Made by a program: the position numbers and the translations under genes. The notes beneath the pieces were generated by a model, which worked only from the letters and a program-made list of their open reading frames with translations, did no database searches and had not been told where the DNA came from. A DNA stretch of 8,575 bases from Planctomycetota bacterium (GTDB taxonomy: Bacteria > Planctomycetota > Planctomycetia > Pirellulales > Thermoguttaceae): the NCBI GenBank assembly GCA_015661985.1, contig DQVB01000461.1, positions 1-8,575 of the forward strand, in the 5' to 3' direction. Positions 7,879-8,575 of the stretch are shown in pieces; within the stretch, counting starts at the first letter, position 1, and every line of letters begins with the position of its first letter.

Positions 7879-8392
7879 ATGACTGAAAGCGGCCCGGAAC
7901 GGGTCTCTCTTCAGTCGAGCCTCATACCCGGGGTGTAGCCTTCCCAGGTCGGCAAACATTCTCGCCGAATCCCGAGCGTTCATAAAGCCCCACCAGAGGC
8001 TTCCAGCCTCCGAAAGCCTCGCCCAGGCGGCGCAGCACACGCGCGCCCCGCTGGCCCACACCGTGATCGTCCAGTCCTGCGACACGCTCCGACTCGCCGA
8101 CGTCTACGCCGTCATCGCCTGTTCGCTCGCCAACCCGACGGCCATCGAAGACTATCGGCACCGACGCGAAGAAGCGGCCGATCCCACGCGCCAACGGATC
8201 ACCAGCTCACAGCAGCAGCTTGGGAACCTGCGCGCAATCCTCGTGGCCCGAGCGAAGGCCATGGAGCAACAGCGTGGCGAGACTGGTCACCGACGAGAAC
8301 TTCAAGGGCCAAATCCTCCGTGCCCTACGACGCCGTATGCCGGAACTCGACGCCGCCCGCGTTCAAGATATCGGTCTGGCCCGAGCCACTGA
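7879..8392 (+). pseudogene. Degraded DUF433-type antitoxin
   Basis: The C-terminal half is clear. In the frame of 8063-8392, IVQSCDTLRLADVYAVIA is followed by LANPTAIEDY, a charged helix and ARAKAMEQQRGET, as in DUF433 proteins with a long C-terminal tail. A start fitting this subfamily lies upstream in a different frame: ATG at 7879 reads MTESGPERVSLQSSLIPGV and then meets TAG at 7936-7938. A little further on the same frame reads VGK, a position often conserved after PGV. From PGV to IVQS there are 139 bases, where intact relatives as I recall them need about 84. An insertion of roughly 55 bases, with a net shift of one frame, would explain both defects. The C-terminal frame also runs 119 bases into the toxin gene instead of stopping near its start. 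A shortened product from the GTG at 8063 is possible but would lack most of the DUF433 fold. The C-terminal call is firmer than the N-terminal one. Confidence 0.6.
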
Positions 8393-8575
8393 CGAGCGCA
8401 TCCTGGCCCGGGCCGCCGCCGAGAACCGCGTGCTGCGGACCCACGACCGTGTCACGATGCCCAATGCAGCCTGCCACCGCGTGCGCGACGGCCAACCCAT
8501 GCAGGGCGTCTTTGTCGTACACGATCGCATGCCGACTGGACAGGCCGCTGAAGGACTCCTGCTGGCCATCCAGTG
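8274..8575 (+). CDS. DUF5615 PIN-like toxin, 3' end cut by the window
   Basis: One hundred codons are open from the GTG to the window edge without a stop. The family is usually about 110-120 residues, so only the tail is missing. PIN-like acidic positions are present: TDENF (D7, E8), VQDIGL (D32), ATDERIL (D40) and LRTHD (D58). The region ending QGVFVVHDRMPTGQAAEGLLL also matches the DUF5615 C-terminal half. These proteins are predicted PIN-fold nucleases encoded directly downstream of a DUF433 antitoxin, which is the arrangement here. The GTG start lies inside the antitoxin frame, typical of the tight coupling in such pairs. No stop or frame change is seen, whereas the antitoxin looks broken. 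Whether the nuclease is active is unknown. Confidence 0.85.
   Translation, partial: MARLVTDENFKGQILRALRRRMPELDAARVQDIGLARATDERILARAAAENRVLRTHDRVTMPNAACHRVRDGQPMQGVFVVHDRMPTGQAAEGLLLAIQ

Noticed and set aside
7922..8194. Minus-strand frame ending in GLYERSGFGE, resembling the end of a GNAT acetyltransferase
   Set aside because: Only a short stretch looks protein-like and the rest is antisense to the DUF433 C-terminal half. It is kept only as a hint about the inserted segment.
1..8575. tRNA, rRNA, CRISPR array, IS element or prophage
   Set aside because: I looked for cloverleaf-like ends, spaced direct repeats, transposase motifs and terminal inverted repeats by eye and found none. Weak candidates could be missed without a search tool.

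Overview
The window is GC-rich bacterial DNA with long, well-spaced genes. A planctomycete, or a related PVC-type lineage, is the best guess. The clues are a twin-arginine Gfo/Idh/MocA oxidoreductase with the 'CQKPLTHT' form of the EKP motif, a very large secreted sugar-active enzyme with repeated binding modules, and an intergenic hairpin whose translation reads PPEGGTTN. I recall that phrase from repeats in planctomycete genomes. The assignment is inference and was not searched.

Layout. Positions 3-2018 (+) hold the 3' part of a large gene of unknown function. It is built from two diverged copies of a module of about 260-270 residues that resembles a carbohydrate-binding beta-sandwich. A gene-free gap of 385 bases follows (2019-2403). 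Positions 2404-3945 (+) encode a Tat-exported Gfo/Idh/MocA oxidoreductase. A gap of 211 bases with two inverted-repeat structures (3946-4156) leads to a 920-residue Sec-exported clan GH-A-like glycoside hydrolase with two N-terminal binding modules (4157-6919, +). A short convergent gap separates it from pyrE (7165-7719, -), the only clear housekeeping gene. Divergent from pyrE, on the + strand, lies a DUF433/DUF5615 toxin-antitoxin-like pair. The DUF433 antitoxin (7879-8392) looks broken by a stop codon and a frame change. The DUF5615 PIN-like toxin (8274 to the window end) is open and keeps its expected motifs.

How the genes may work together. The three + strand genes read as a locus for extracytoplasmic glycan work: binding modules that dock on polysaccharide, a secreted hydrolase that cuts it, and an exported oxidoreductase that could modify released sugars. 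The gaps of 385 and 211 bases mean they need not form one transcript. pyrE and the toxin-antitoxin remnant are a separate unit. I found no RNA gene, CRISPR array, insertion sequence or phage gene. The points most worth a second look are the apparently widowed DUF5615 toxin, the duplicated module of the first gene with its phage-tail-like motif, and the unassigned hydrolase.
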